64,000 nt of DNA, taken from NCBI GenBank assembly GCA_003508835.1, contig PUFA01000021.1:5496501-5560500 (forward strand), in the 5' to 3' direction. Both the position numbers and the translations under genes were made by a program. This document shows positions 1 through 11,835 of the stretch, in pieces. This DNA is from Eonycteris spelaea (taxonomy: Eukaryota > Chordata > Mammalia > Chiroptera > Pteropodidae). Position 1 is the stretch's first letter, and the number at the start of each line of letters is the position of its first letter. The notes under the pieces are model-generated. The model worked only from the letters and a program-made list of their open reading frames with translations. It was not told the DNA's origin and ran no database searches.

Positions 1-420
1 ACTCGTTCATATGGTTCTCTCTGTATCTTCAGAATGACCTGGCAAACAGGCTTTACCATAGCTGAGAGTCATTTAGCATTACCTTAGAAAGTCACAGCTG
101 GTGGGCTAGCTAGCCCCTACTGTCCCCTTGGGGATAATTAGGGTCTTGGAGAGATGTATTAATAGCGGTCCCCTGGGGTGGAACTCACTGATAGGGAGTC
201 CCCTTGGCTCCTGGGGAGAGTCATTTAATTGTAATGACAAAGGCTACTCTAGAAGGAAATTCCAGGTGAAGGAAGAGCATAAAAGAAGAGGTTCCCCACT
301 CGATGACCCCTTATCAGAGAATGTGTCACTAACACCTGGACAGGGTTTCGAGGGATAAGCAGGAGTCTTCAGGAGGGAGGACCTTTATCAGCTTAAGGAG
401 CCCACTGTCAGCTGAGGCTT
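1..420. other. Unique non-coding segment
   Basis: I recognise no gene or repeat family here. It contains a perfect 14-bp palindrome GGGCTAGCTAGCCC at 103-116. Just after it come several near-copies of a CCCCTTGGGG-type motif, at about 124-133, 170-176 and 200-216. The short open frames have no protein-like features. Confidence 0.4.
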
Positions 421-479
421 ATCAGGGACCTGCAGATGAGGGTCCCCTGGCACCTGACCTCCCCTGAACTTAAAGACAG

Positions 480-1500
480 AGTGCCTGGATGTTTTAGTCG
501 CCCTCACCTCCCATAAGGACGGCCCCTCGTGCAAACACCGGTCTCCTTTGCCGCAGGCAGAGCGGGCACTCCAGGGCTGCCCCTGGAATCAGGCCGAGGC
601 CAACCCTGCACCCCTTTGCTTGGCTTCTGCTGCCCTGATCGGTACTGCACACCCCACGTAGGTTTCGGGGTTGCACACCTCAAGGGATCACTGCGCTGAA
701 TCCTCGGCCCGGGGTGCCCCCGAGAACCCCGTGTCAGACAGTGAGGGTGTGTCAGAACAGGCGGCAGCTGAGCACTCCCGAAGTTGTAAATACTAGGTCA
801 CGTGACTTTCTCTGCGCGCGAAGATACTTCGGTAAGTGTTTTACTATGTTAGCAATTATATTACATTTGATTTTCAGGACAGGCCTTGAGACAACTCTCC
901 GCATCATTGCATCCAGCGCTCTCGGTGACATTGCCGTGGTCCCAGTGATTGGAAAGTCGGGTGCCGATGGAAACAGGTTGCTTAAGGCCGCATGACAAAT
1001 TACTATTATTATTTTTTTACTTTTTTTGATTCGTAGCTTTCGTTGGGCCCATTGGAGCTTTTCTGGAGCTGGATCTTGGGACTTTGCTTTCGATCACAGA
1101 CTTCTTCGTTTTATAAACTCGCCTCCTAAGCCCAAGGAAAAACGATTTCTACGAAGCAGCCTTGTCCATTCTGTGGATATGCGAAAAGAAGGCGGCGAAT
1201 CAGAAATTCCTCCTCTCTGGTAGTTTATCTTTCTGTACTGGCCCTCGGAGATCAGGGGCCAGAATCCGACAGAGCCCCTCTCTGCTCCTTCTGGAGCCTT
1301 CCGTCACTTCGGTGACATCCTGGCTCTTTCGCTGTAGTGCATTTGCGCCAGGCTCCAAAAGCCATAAAAACAGTTCCTCTACCGATTGGTGGCCTCGGCT
1401 TCAGAGACATAAAGTCTACCGATTGGTGGCCTCGGCTTCAGAGACATAAAGACATATAGTAGAGGATTCTTCTTGTAGTCTGCATATTCGGAAGAATGAG
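480..1500. promoter_or_regulatory. CpG-bearing segment with promoter-like motifs
   Basis: This stretch has clearly more CpG dinucleotides than its neighbours, including a GCGCGCG-like run near 812. It holds a 10-bp palindromic E-box GTCACGTGAC near 797-806, which matches the TFE/USF class of sites. It also holds several ATTGG sequences (CCAAT on the minus strand) near 946, 1049, 1384 and 1421. A CATAAAAA sequence near 1362 could serve as a weak TATA element. Together these suggest a CpG-island-like regulatory element or the decayed promoter of a non-coding transcript. No coding exon was recognised beside it. A diverged ERV LTR is an alternative, because duplicated CCAAT-bearing enhancers are common in LTR U3 regions. 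Confidence 0.35.
1379..1451. repeat. Perfect 37-bp tandem duplication carrying CCAAT boxes
   Basis: Two adjacent copies begin at 1379 and 1416 and are identical over 36 bases. Each starts CTACCGATTGGTGGCC and ends in GACATAAAG. Each copy includes ACCGATTGGTGG, whose complement is a good NF-Y (CCAAT-box) consensus. The identity implies a recent duplication or an assembly artefact. Confidence 0.9.
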
Positions 1501-1839
1501 CCTCAGAATTAGCGATCCCTTTCAGCGGAAGGTGGGTCGAAGCGCGGGCCCTTTAAAGAATTTTCCTGGGCTTTAAAATAACAAATCTTCTAAACTTTTC
1601 CCTCCCTCCTTCTCATCCCTATCTTGAATCTGACTATGTAGCTTTAAATTTGTTAAAAGTTTAGCGTGAATTTAGAAGTAAACTTACAGAGATTCTATAA
1701 AAGTTGAAAAAAACCATTGGCCGCAGAACCTATCAATTCACCCATAAAAGCCTTTTTTCGGCCACTGCTTATCTTCCCTAGGGAGGCTGTCACAGGTCTC
1801 CTGTTCAGGAGAGAACAAGCAGGGCCTTTCAATTGCAAA

Positions 1840-2010
1840 CTGTCTGACTTTAGGCAAATTTAATCCTATGAGTCTCAGTTTTCTTAGTTGCAAAAAAAAA
1901 AAAAAAAGAATTAATTATGCCTCTCGGCTGGGCTGGGGGGCGGGAAGGAGGGAGAGAGAGAATGTGCTAGCATGGTAACTAGCACATAGTAAGAGCTTAA
2001 TAAATGAGAG
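1840..2010 (+). repeat. MIR SINE
   Basis: A diverged MIR. The central part (GACTTTAGGCAAATTTAA, then AGTCTCAGTTTTC) is followed by an A-run. The 3' part (CTAGCACATAGTAAGAGCTT, then AATAAATGAG) fits the ancient mammalian tRNA-derived SINE family. Confidence 0.75.
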
Positions 2011-3853
2011 GCATCAGTGTGAGACAACTCGCATGAACAAAGGCATTAGGGCTGAAAACAGAAACGGAAAAGGATATCTTTGGGAAATGGGATTTAAAAA
2101 AATGTAGTCTTGGGAGCAGCAAGGTGGTGGTTTCTCTGAGCCTGTGGTAGGCAAGGACAGCTCATGGGTGTGGGTCGGTGGGGGAGGGGCGTTGACCGAC
2201 TAGAGCCAGGTCATGGTTATTGTGATAGCTGCCACCATGCAGGTGTCAAGGGTCAACAGGTCAGGAGTGTTGGGGAGACCCCCCCAGTATACGGGAGAGA
2301 TGTCCCCTTAGCAACGCCCAGCTGAACTGGACCAGAAAATGAGCGTTAACATTCACAGTAACTGTTTTCATCTCAGCACAGTTTGTCCCCCTGATTCTCT
2401 TCCTTCTTCCCCTCCTCCTCCTTCTTTGTATAAGCTTCCAGTTCAGGGAACTATTTTAAAAATAGTTCTCCCTATCACAAATAGCCAACAAGTACTCATC
2501 GGAACAAGTTAAGCAGGCAGCCTTCCCAAAGCCAGGATACACGTGGTGTTGTTGTTGTTGTTGTTGTTCTATGATCTCCTTTCGGTCTGTCTGCAGTCAG
2601 AGACCAGCATCTGAAAATGCAGATGACGTTCGATGGCCCCGGAGTGGGTTTAGGGTGAGTCTGGATGTTTTGGGCTGGAGGCGAGAGCCACGAAGACCCT
2701 GAGACAATGAAAGGATTTGGGAGATGGAGCTTTGATTCACATGTGGGAGCTGCATGAACATTGAAACTCTTGCACAAGTGTTATGGACACACACACGTTC
2801 TGATCTACACCCACAGTTACGGTGGGTGTCATAAGCGAATTATTGGGGGAGTGTTTCTTGGCAAATTTCTTCGTCGTTAACTCCACCTCCTTACATACAT
2901 CTCCCTGCTTTCCTTTTATAAAAAATCAGAGTCTTTTTAGAAGGAGATGCCCTGGAAATTCACATGTCCTCATTTTCAAAATACCCATGAGAGAGGGCTG
3001 TAGGGGGAGAGAGAGAAGGACTTGCAGATTAATTACTGAGAAAATGGTAAAAATTTACTACTAGAAAGTCTGTTTTTTTAAGCCTTTTTGTTTCCTAGAT
3101 TCAACTTTTAAAAAAAAAGAGGTTAAAACATGGTATTTTAAAAGGAGACTCTACACACTAAATTGGGAGGGAAATCCTGGCATATCTGTGCATCCCATGA
3201 GGAAATATTTTGAATAAATGTGTGTGGGTATTGCATCTCTAGATATCTTTATGTTAGGGTCAAAGGCCAACTAAGGTTAGTATCACGAATTGGAGAATTA
3301 TGAGTACTCCTCAAATCGATCTACTCTATCAAATTAAGAGTAAACTTAGGTATGTAGAGCTGCTTAATTCATACATATTTGAAGATTTTTCACTTCTCAT
3401 TAGCTTATAGTGAAAACAGTAATAAAACATGGAGATCTCAGTCTGGACACAGTGGTGACTTCAGTTGATATTAAAAATAGCCTCATTATTACCCACATCT
3501 GTTAACGATCTGACCCGTCACAGACACTGGCCAAAGTTTGATCTTGAGTCACGGCGAGTATATATTGATTTATGACCCTGTGTTCGGTTGTTTCTTGAGC
3601 AGAGCGATTGTGCTCAGCAGCGGAATGCAATCTTTGGATTCCCAAACTTTCTATTCAGAGTCCAGTAAATGTCAGCGGTGAAGGTCGTGGGCTTTACAAA
3701 CAACATGTGCATCCCAGACAAGCGGGCGGTGTGATCGGGCAGTTGGGAGGCCTCAGATGCTTGGATTCTCTGCGTGTCAAGCCTTTGGTGACATAGCCAC
3801 GGCTAGGAAAAGTGGATTTCTTTTTCTCCCCAGCGTTTGAAAATCTTATCTAA
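2010..3853. other. Unique non-coding interval
   Basis: No gene or repeat family was recognised apart from a short GTT microsatellite at about 2547-2569. The open frames are short and lack protein-like composition. Confidence 0.4.
2547..2569. repeat. (GTT)n microsatellite
   Basis: About seven to eight uninterrupted GTT units. On the other strand this gives a poly-threonine run in a spurious reading frame. Confidence 0.95.
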
Positions 3854-4288
3854 TGTATTAATTTCCTATGAATGTCGTCACGAATTAGCACAAACTGGGT
3901 GGCTTACCGTGACAATAATTAATTCTGGTAACAGTTCTAGAGGTCAGAAGCCTGAAATGGGTTTCAGCTGGTTGACATCGAGTGCGGGCAGGACCCACGC
4001 CCTCCGGAGAGGAGAATCCCGTTCTCTGCCATTTTCCGGCTCCTGGTGGCCACCTCTCTCCCTGCCGCCCGTGGCCTCGGGCTACTTCCTCTATCCTCAA
4101 AGGGCAGCACAGCAGTCTCTGCTTCTCTCGTGACATCGCCTTCTCCTGACTGTCAGATCTCCCTCCGCCTCCCTCGTAGGACTCGTAATCCCATCTGCAA
4201 AGTCATTTTTTTGCCACAGACGAGGACATCCTCAGGTTCCAGTGGGGAGGAGTTGCGTATCTTTGGGGCCAGTATTTAGCTTACCACA
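3854..4288 (-). mobile_element. MLT1-type MaLR solitary LTR
   Basis: On the plus strand it starts TGTATTAATTTCCTATG, followed by CACAAACTGGGTGGCTTA, and ends CTTACCACA. This is the reverse complement of the common ERVL-MaLR (MLT1-like) LTR. The element is about 435 bp with TG...CA ends. The flanking 5-mers TCTAA and TCTTA could be a diverged target-site duplication. No internal retroviral sequence flanks it, so it is a solitary LTR. Confidence 0.8.
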
Positions 4289-4429
4289 TCTTAGAATGCA
4301 AATGATTAAAAGTGGACCAGGCTCACCAGTGTTCTTTTAAAAAAAAATGTAATTATAGAGCATCTTGCTTTTTGTTTAATTAAATCTTTTAAACTAAGAA
4401 AATTATATGCTTGTGATATAAAAAAAATT

Positions 4430-5775
4430 CTAGTACTACAAAAGGTATGCAAGGAAAAGCAAGTGGACCTTTCACTTTAGAACAGGTTGGTCTCATTGGC
4501 CACTTGATCACCTGACCCAAGCCCCTGACTCTTACTTACCTAGAGCTAACCACAGTTACTTGCTTCCTGGGTATCCTTCCAGAAAGCTTCTACGTATATT
4601 ATATCTATATCTATATCTATATCTATATATATCTATATTATATCTATATCTATATCTATATCTATATCTATCTATATCTATCTCTCTCTCTATATATATA
4701 TATTATATATTTTAACATGAATTAAAAATGCTGTATACATGTTGTTCCATATTTAAAATTTCCAGTTACTTTATCTTGGCATTCTTTCCTTATCGAAGCA
4801 TCAAATTTTATCTTAACTGTCGTGTGGTATTCCATTGAATGAATGTGCCATAAACTGTTTAAACATTCCATTTAAAAATATAAACATTTAGATTATTTCC
4901 AGAATTCTCTTTGCCATAACAATATAATCTACATTATCAGATGTGTATTTCTTGCCTTATATAGATATATAGGTATATAGACCAGCAGTTTGTTTATGGC
5001 TGAGTAACATTTTATGGTATCAATATACTAAATTGGTTTTCTTTTTCTCCTTTTTTTTTTTTTCATTTCTTTTTGGTAAATACTGGGTGTGATCGGAATT
5101 GCTGGGCCATGGGGTTTGTGTATGGTCAACTTTAGCAGATCCGGTTGGATCGTGTTCAGAAGTGGTTGTGTAAATTGACTCGCTCACCAGCCTGCGTGAG
5201 AGTCCAGTCGTTCCATCTTCTTGCCAAACACGGCATTGCCTCTTTCCCACGTTAGCCGTCCTGATGGGCGTGTGCTAGGAGTTCATTGTGCTTTCAACGA
5301 GCGCTTCCCTGATCACTAATGGTTTCGAGTGACTCTTCATATATTGGCCCTTTGGTTATCCTCTTAACGAATGAATTGCCCGTTTACCTCTTTTTCTTAT
5401 TGCTCCGGTGGTTCGCCTATCTTGTTCTGATTGATTTGAAGGAGTTCTTTACATATTCTGGATACAGCTTCTTTATTAGACCTGTGCATTGAAAACAATA
5501 TCTCCCTCTCTGAGTGCCCATTCACTCTCTTAATGGTGCTTTTTAATGAACAAAAGTTCTTAATTTTAATCTGTTCCAGTTTATCCAACTTTTTCTTCAT
5601 GGTCAGTGTGCTTTGTATTATTTCATGAAATCTTTGCCTGTTCCAGGGTCAGACTGATCTCCTCTTATGTGATCCTCTAAGTACATAACCACCTGGAATT
5701 GTTTCACGTGTATCTGTGGCTGTGTTTCTGGACCCTCTATTTTGTTTCACTGGACATAATTTGATTTAGAAAAAA
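4430..5775 (-). mobile_element. L1M (old LINE-1) 3' region, antisense
   Basis: The plus strand reads as the reverse complement of an old L1 3' end. Recognisable phrases are CTAACCACAGTTACTTGC followed by TATCCTTCCAGAAAGC near 4545-4590, GTGGTATTCCATTGAATG near 4823, AATTGCTGGGCCATGG near 5097, GTTCTTTACATATTCTGG near 5445 and AGTTTATCCAACTTTTTC near 5578. It is interrupted by a microsatellite at 4597-4712. No intact ORF2 remains. Confidence 0.85.
4597..4712. repeat. (TATATC)n / TA-rich compound microsatellite
   Basis: Tandem TATATC and TATC units pass into TC and TA dinucleotide runs. The tract probably grew from the TATATA-rich stretch normally found in the L1M 3' UTR in which it sits. Confidence 0.95.
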
Positions 5776-7540
5776 ATAAAGAATCATGCTCTTTCTTGCA
5801 TCTGTGTGCTTGGAGCAAACTTGTGCCTTTAGGATACTTCTATTTTGGTCAGGAACATGCCAAAGGAGTTATTTGGAGCACTTTGACTTTTTCCCTTCAG
5901 TAAGATGAAGTGTTTAAATTAATCCTAATTAGAACCCCAATCCCTTTTCTAGGTCTTTGGAGAAAATAAGCCAGTAACAGCTGTGGGGTCGAATATCCTG
6001 GGAGAGATTCTGCTGGAGAGAAATGAGGAGTGGGCTCCTGTAAGTAAGGGTCCCTCCCGTGGGTGTTGGCCAGTTTCCACAGCATTCCTCTTCCTGTAAT
6101 GTCCCAGTTTATTTCCTGGCTCAAGATAAGATGACCCGGATGGTTCTTTAAGCTGTTTTCAAAACCCCATCTGCTCATGCTCACCTTGGCTCATTCTGGG
6201 AGCCTCTCCATGGATGGCCTCTCCTCTGCTTTTGGTCTCCGCAAAGTTTACCACCTGCCCCCACCCTCGCCCCCTCCTGTCTGATACCTGTGAGAACGCC
6301 TCACCCGATCCCGTCTGCCCCTGTTGGTTTTCCTATTCTCTGAGCCAACGGCTGCTATTATTTCTGAATCACTTGTTGCAGCCTTTGTATCGTTATTAAG
6401 TATTTCCAAGGTGCTGTCTTGTCTCTTAAGCTGGAAGCTTAGCTCTGTGGGAGGTCAAAGCCCCACTCTTACTCAAAGCAGGTGGTCAATGACTATTTCC
6501 TCCTTGGTGAAGGAGCGGAGGCCGCATAGTGGAGGCAACTGGGTGTGACCTGCTTTGGGACACAGAGAAGCAGAGGAAGTCCTGGTGACTTAGGGGGTCA
6601 GAAGCTGCCTCTTTGTATTGGTTGCCTGGCAGTCCTATGTCCCTAATGTTGGTGTCAGATCACTGGGAACGGCCCTAAACTCTCTTCCTTTCCTTAATGT
6701 TTGAATCAGAACACCAGCTTCACATGGGACAGAGTGGGTGGGGCCTGGTCACGGAGAGGAGAGGACGACTCAGGTTTGAGTCAGAACTTCTTCTTGTTTT
6801 TTAGTTGCAAATAGAAGCAACTCTGACTTTTTTTTTCCCCCATCTGGGAACAAGCCTGCAACCGGAGAAGCTGTCAGAGACTTCTCGGGACAGGCGGCGA
6901 CGACCAGCTCCAGGTGGCGCAAAGCCATGGCGTCTGAATAGACAAACGCTGCACACCTGCTGGATGGGACGTCCTCTACACAGGCGCTAGACAGGACCGG
7001 CGCCGTGTGGCTTCCTTCAGTGCAGTGTAACGAACGGTGCGTGCTGGCTGATGTACTGGGAAACGCTGTCGGGTTGCAGGCAGAATGACAGAAATACGGA
7101 AAGGCTTTCTGGTTGTGTGGGGATTTTTGTCAGTCGCTCCTGGCAGATGTTTTCCACTTAACTTCCTCGAGGTGTCTGGCAGCATGGAAGGAGTCGTCTG
7201 AGACTTGACAAGCTGGGGAAATAAATCCTGCCACTCTAGTTCCTCTTTCGTGGGGAGGTGAGCAACCACCGTGCAGTATAAAAATCAAACCCTTGGTCTG
7301 GTTTTCGGAGCAACTGACGTCGCGTGTGGTCACGGGTCTGCTGACAGTGGCTTTGCGTGTGTCGTGGGGACGTTCCAGGAACCCACTGATCCGCCCTCCT
7401 GGGTATGCCTTAGGTCCCAAAGAGAAATGAATAGAAATGAAGTTACGTGGTGTAAGGCAGTTCTGCTAACAAAAAAACTCAGGACTCAACCGTTGGAAAC
7501 TGAAATTCTCCCCAGCGTCCTCTGAGTGGGAAGGATTGCA
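5776..7540. other. Mostly unique interval with a possible L2 fragment
   Basis: At 6220-6530 the plus strand resembles diverged sense L2: CACTTGTTGCAGCCTTTG, then CTTAAGCTGGAAGCTTAGC, then GGTCAATGACTATTTCC. The remainder is unrecognised. CCAGGTGGCGC at 6910-6920 resembles part of a CTCF core. No exon was recognised. Confidence 0.35.
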
Positions 7541-7830
7541 CCCCACAGGGGTCCCAGGCATGCATGGCTCCTTGACCTTGTCAGAACCATCCACAATCTC
7601 CCACTGAAGCTGTAAACCCCTCTCCCCTCTGCACCCCGTTCAACTGGCTCACAAACCCTCACCCCTGGCTGCTCCTTCTTGAGTGCTCCTGCACGCTCGT
7701 GAAATAAACTTTCTCCTGCTTGTCTGCCTGTCGTGAATTAATTCGCAGGCCCCTGATCACTTGAACATAAGTGGGTATAGAAAAAGTTTTCCTCCCAACA
7801 GAAGGAAACGTGAAAGCCAACAGGACAGTA
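7540..7830 (+). mobile_element. Possible ERV LTR 3' portion (ERV1-like)
   Basis: A pyrimidine-rich stretch leads to GTGAAATAAACTTTCTCC (polyadenylation-like, 7699-7716) and then CTGTCGTGAATTAATTCGC. That arrangement resembles the R/U5 part of ERV1-type LTRs. No clear TG start, second LTR or internal gene was found. Family assignment is uncertain. Confidence 0.4.
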
Positions 7831-9650
7831 TTACGATGACAATATCGTTGTGCTGAGGGGTAAAAAAACCCCATAGAATTCATTTAAGCAGTGCTGGGAG
7901 TAGTTGGGAAATGTCCTTTTCCCTAAAGGAGCCCTCATCTGCCACCGTGGAGCACACATCACTCTCTGACTATACTTTCGACTCTGCTTTGTCTCATATT
8001 GGTCCCTCTTTGAAAGCTCCGAACCTTTCTCACTGCTATGAGAGCTTCTTCTGATAACATTTAAAGGCTTTATCTTGAAATCCTCTGCACCTGTATTGCC
8101 ATCTGGTAGACAGAATCAAGCGCTCTTGTCTGTGTTCCCTTAACAATGTATCATATAGTCGCCCGTCTTTGTGTCCATACTGACCACCATCCATCCCTGA
8201 GCCATCTCCCCATTCTTTCATGGGTCCATTGGCTCACCCATTTGCTTATTTTTTCATTCATCCAACAGTCCTTCCATCTACCAGGGGAAGACATATTTAT
8301 TTAAAACCCCGTATGTGCCTCAGCCTGGATTTGATCTTCATATGGATCAGATTGATTTCATTCTGTCCCAAGGCCACAGGGTAGTGAGCCTTGAGAGTAT
8401 GGCTCTTCACCCCGTGTCCGGTTTCATGTTGGTTTGGGGGAACTGCCCCTCAGGGCCAGCTCTGGTCACTTGCCCTTTTGACCAAGGGGGAATTGTGAGA
8501 AAAAAGTTCAGTCTGAATTTTGGATCCAGAATCCAGGAATTCTGGGTCCTGTTTCTTCTGACCCAGAATAAAGTGTGGGAGAGCTGAGGACAGAGCCACC
8601 GAAGTAATGGCAGTGACATTCACTGATTTCAGCTTCAGGATGGTTATAAATGTGGAGAATCGTGTATATTTTACCCCTGGACCGATATTCAAAGACTTGT
8701 TTTTGTTTGTTTTTGTTTTTGTTTTTGTTTTTTTTTAAGCTTAAGCACAATGGACTCTGGTAAGATGGATGAGGACCAAAAACTTTCGGGTGGTGACACC
8801 AAACATTGTCTCTGAATGGCGGAATTTTATTTGTTGAGGAATCGGGGTCCTTTTCTCTGAGTCCGGCGCCCTTTACTTCCAGCCTGCAAATCAAGTGACA
8901 TGCAGGTCGTTTTTCCTTCCTCTGTGGAGGTCGACGCTCTGACTGTTCCCTTCATTAGACGTGGAGTGAGAGAAAGGCACACTTCATTCTCCTCATGGCC
9001 GCAACCTTATTTTTCCTCTTTGGGCTGAGGAGAACCAATAAACCTTCTATCTTCAAATTTTCAGCAGAGTGCTTTCCATCGAGCCGATTCTCGAATGCTT
9101 TGAAACGGGAAAAAAGAGCTGAAAACAGGTTGCTGCTGTTTGGGTGATTTGCAAGCTCTCTGAAATTACTGTTTTTCTGCTTCGCAGACTCAGTGATTGA
9201 CAGTGCCTTCCCCTGGAGAGTCAAACAGCTGGCATCGGCCATGCAAAACTGCTCGAGTCTCTTTATTTATTTATTTTTTTCGGTTACTACTGAATGCAAA
9301 CGAGAATTAATTTTTCATGGGCTAATGGTCTTGCACAGCTCCTGTGTACCTACTGAGTCTATGGACTTTGCAAATAACATTTACTCTCCTTTTTCTTTCT
9401 TTTTCTTTTCTTTCTTTTTCTTCTCTTCTTTTTTGCCATCTTTTAGCCTATCCTCATATCTGATTTATTTTGAAAAGAGCATATCAACCAGCCAACTGAG
9501 ACATGAGAAAAGTTTGCAGGTGAGGTCCCGTGGCCATAGCGACCGGTGCATTGGACGAGAGCCCAAGGTTTTAGCGCAACATCCTCTTCCCGGTAGCTTT
9601 CCCAGGGTAAGAGGCCGTTGGCTTAAGGCCACTGCATCACATTGTCCCTC
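7830..9650. other. Unique non-coding interval
   Basis: No gene was recognised. Simple features are a GTTTTT-type tract at 8697-8738 and a pyrimidine-rich tract at about 9385-9438. A 10-bp perfect inverted repeat (ATTCTGGGTC at 8539-8548, GACCCAGAAT at 8560-8569) has an 11-base loop. A short ATTCATCCAACA stretch near 8255 may be an L2 scrap. Confidence 0.4.
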
Positions 9651-9654
9651 CCTG

Positions 9655-9832
9655 TCAGCCTCTGCATTGTTAATATTTGGCCTGGATAATTCTTTGTTTG
9701 GGGGGTGCTGCCTGGGTCACTAGTATGCTTAGCAGAATCCACTGCTTCCGCATGGTTGACAACCAAAAATGCCTCCAGAAATTGCCAGCTGTCCCCTGAG
9801 CGGGGAAGGCATTGTCCCCAGTTGAGAACTAT
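9655..9832 (-). mobile_element. MER20 hAT-Charlie element
   Basis: The plus strand reads TATTTGGCCTGGATAATTC, then GGGGGGTGCTGCCTGGGTC, then TTGACAACCAAAAATGCC, and ends with GTCCCCAGTTGAGAACTATG. This is the reverse complement of the MER20 non-autonomous DNA transposon. Confidence 0.8.
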
Positions 9833-9987
9833 GACTGTAGCTACTGTACCCCTATGCGCCTTCAGCGGGAGTTTCCAGAGAAAGTGGTGGTGAACAGGGT
9901 AAGGAGGAGAGGAGACAGGGAGGAAATCAGAATAAGGTGGATGCTGGGCCACCGCAGCCTCTGCGAGAACCCCGACTCAGGAACACA

Positions 9988-10145
9988 CTGGTCACCAACC
10001 CCACGTGCATATTAAAGTCACCCAGAGAGCTTGAAAAACTACCCACTGTCTGAGCCTAGCCCGAGATCCTGAACGAAATTGGTTTGAGGAAAGCATCCTG
10101 TGTGATGGTGTCTGCAGGGGATGCAACAGGTGCTCAGATGTTTCT
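9988..10145 (+). mobile_element. MER5-like hAT fragment
   Basis: CACCAACCCCACGTGCATAT, then AAAGTCACCCAGAGAGCTTG, then GATCCTGAACGAAATTGGTT resemble the left and middle of a MER5A/Charlie-type element. The right end is badly decayed. Confidence 0.55.
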
Positions 10146-10309
10146 CCGGCAGACAGGCTGAAGGTATTAGATGACTTAGGTGGCCACACACATAAAATGT
10201 AACTCCTCACATTCTGGGACTCTGATGAACTTGGTGGCTAGAGCTAGAAATTTGTAAGAATCAAATTTGTAAGAATCAGACAAAAGACCAGTGACAGGGA
10301 CCCTGGGAT

Positions 10310-10571
10310 GACATTTATGATGATTAAAATACAGAGAGTTCTAATAGGTATTCAATTAATACTAATAAGAAGAAGAAAGAAGGAAAAAAGGAACCAAAAC
10401 CGATGAGATGAGCAGAAAACAGATAATAAAATAGTAGACTTGAATCCCATCGTATCAAAAGACATACTACATGTAAATGGACTAAACATTCCAATTAAGA
10501 GATGGAGATTGCCATTGTCAGAATGACAAAAATATCAAAACCTAATTCCCCCAAACAAGATGTACTTTAAA

Positions 10572-10619
<48 letters not shown>

Positions 10620-11100
10620 ATAAGTTGAATGTAAACGGATGTTAAAATATGTACCATGCAAAACAATATAAGAATACTGGGGCAGCTATGTTAATATCAG
10701 ACAATAGACATCGCAACACAATGTATTACTGAGTTAAAGAGGAATTTTCATAAAGATAAAGGGTCAGTTTGGTAGGAATGTGTGTGCCCCAACTCACAAA
10801 TCTTCAAAATACAAATACACATGACTAATTGAAAGCAAAAATTATATCGTGGTATTTCGAGGTTTCTAATGTATGGAAATATAATACACCTGGCAACTCT
10901 AGCATCCATGATGGGGGCAAGGATCAATCAACCTGTAAGTTTGCAAGTTTCTTGATATCTTGCATGAAGTGACATAACATTAATAATAAATAGACCATGA
11001 AAAGACAAAGAAGTATGTTCTAATCTCTATCACAACTACTTAAAAGTGGAAAGTGAAATCGTTAAAAAACCAGTAGAGATATTAAAATGAATTCTAAAAA
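10310..11100 (+). mobile_element. L1 ORF2 5' fragment (endonuclease region), decayed
   Basis: The plus strand shows typical old-L1 ORF2 phrases: ACATGTAAATGGACTAAAC, ATTCCAATTAAGAGATGGAG, GGGGCAGCTATGTTAATATC, and GAGGAATTTTCATAAAGATA with GGGTCAG shortly after. These lie in the endonuclease-encoding part of ORF2. The frame is destroyed by indels and by a TATC microsatellite. No active element remains. Confidence 0.8.
10572..10619. repeat. (TATC)12 microsatellite
   Basis: Twelve uninterrupted TATC units lie inside the L1 fragment. A pure run this long is likely to be length-polymorphic. Confidence 0.97.
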
Positions 11101-11835
11101 ATATTCATGTTACACAGAAACACACACACCCCCACTCCTCATATGCATTTTGCTTTGTGGTGATGAAATCTACCAACCTATAAGAGAGGCTCTTTCATGA
11201 AGGTGTTTCCTTAGTTCTTTAGGATAAAGTATTTTCACAATTAGTTGTAATTATTACTTATCATACATGGCTGCTCTGATACAAGTGTACGTCTTTTTGT
11301 GGTTAATTTAGGAAGTCTGCACAGTGTGCTTTGCTCCGGTTTGTGGATTTTGTGGATCTGATTTTGTTAAGGGTCAGCTTTCAGATACAGGACTTCCTAG
11401 TAACCCAGTTAAAGTCTCAGCTTTCCTGGAGATACCTGTAAAAGTTCCTAGAATTCTGAGACCTTTTGGATGTTAATGAGTTCCTCAGAGAGAAGTATCA
11501 TGACTGTTAATAGTCCTAATATAGAGAAAAATGATTTTGGTCCATTGGGGAGCAGGCTCGCTCGTCTCTCTCACACGCACGCAATGACCTGCTGACACTA
11601 CGTGATCCCGTTTTGGATCTGGTCACCACCTCCGTGAGTCCCGCCCCAGGTATGCACTGTTTGTGCCCTCATACAAGGAGGGAATCTTGTCAAGAGGAAG
11701 AAAAATAGCTCATGTCATCTGAGAAGCGTGCAGACGATGATTGCTAAATGAATATTTGAACTGGATTTTAAAACGGAAGGAATCATTTGAAAGAAGTCCT
11801 TTGGACTGGCTGTGGATCCAAGTAAGTGTAACCCA
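11100..11835. other. Unique non-coding interval
   Basis: No gene or family was recognised. It may include further unrecognisable L1 sequence at its left edge. Confidence 0.35.

Noticed and set aside
829..880. A possible mini-intron (GGTAAGT to TTTTCAG)
   Set aside because: At about 50 bases it is too short for a normal mammalian intron, and no coding frame supports it.
9193..9723. A 176-codon frame on plus
   Set aside because: It includes a pyrimidine microsatellite (phenylalanine/serine run) and MER20.
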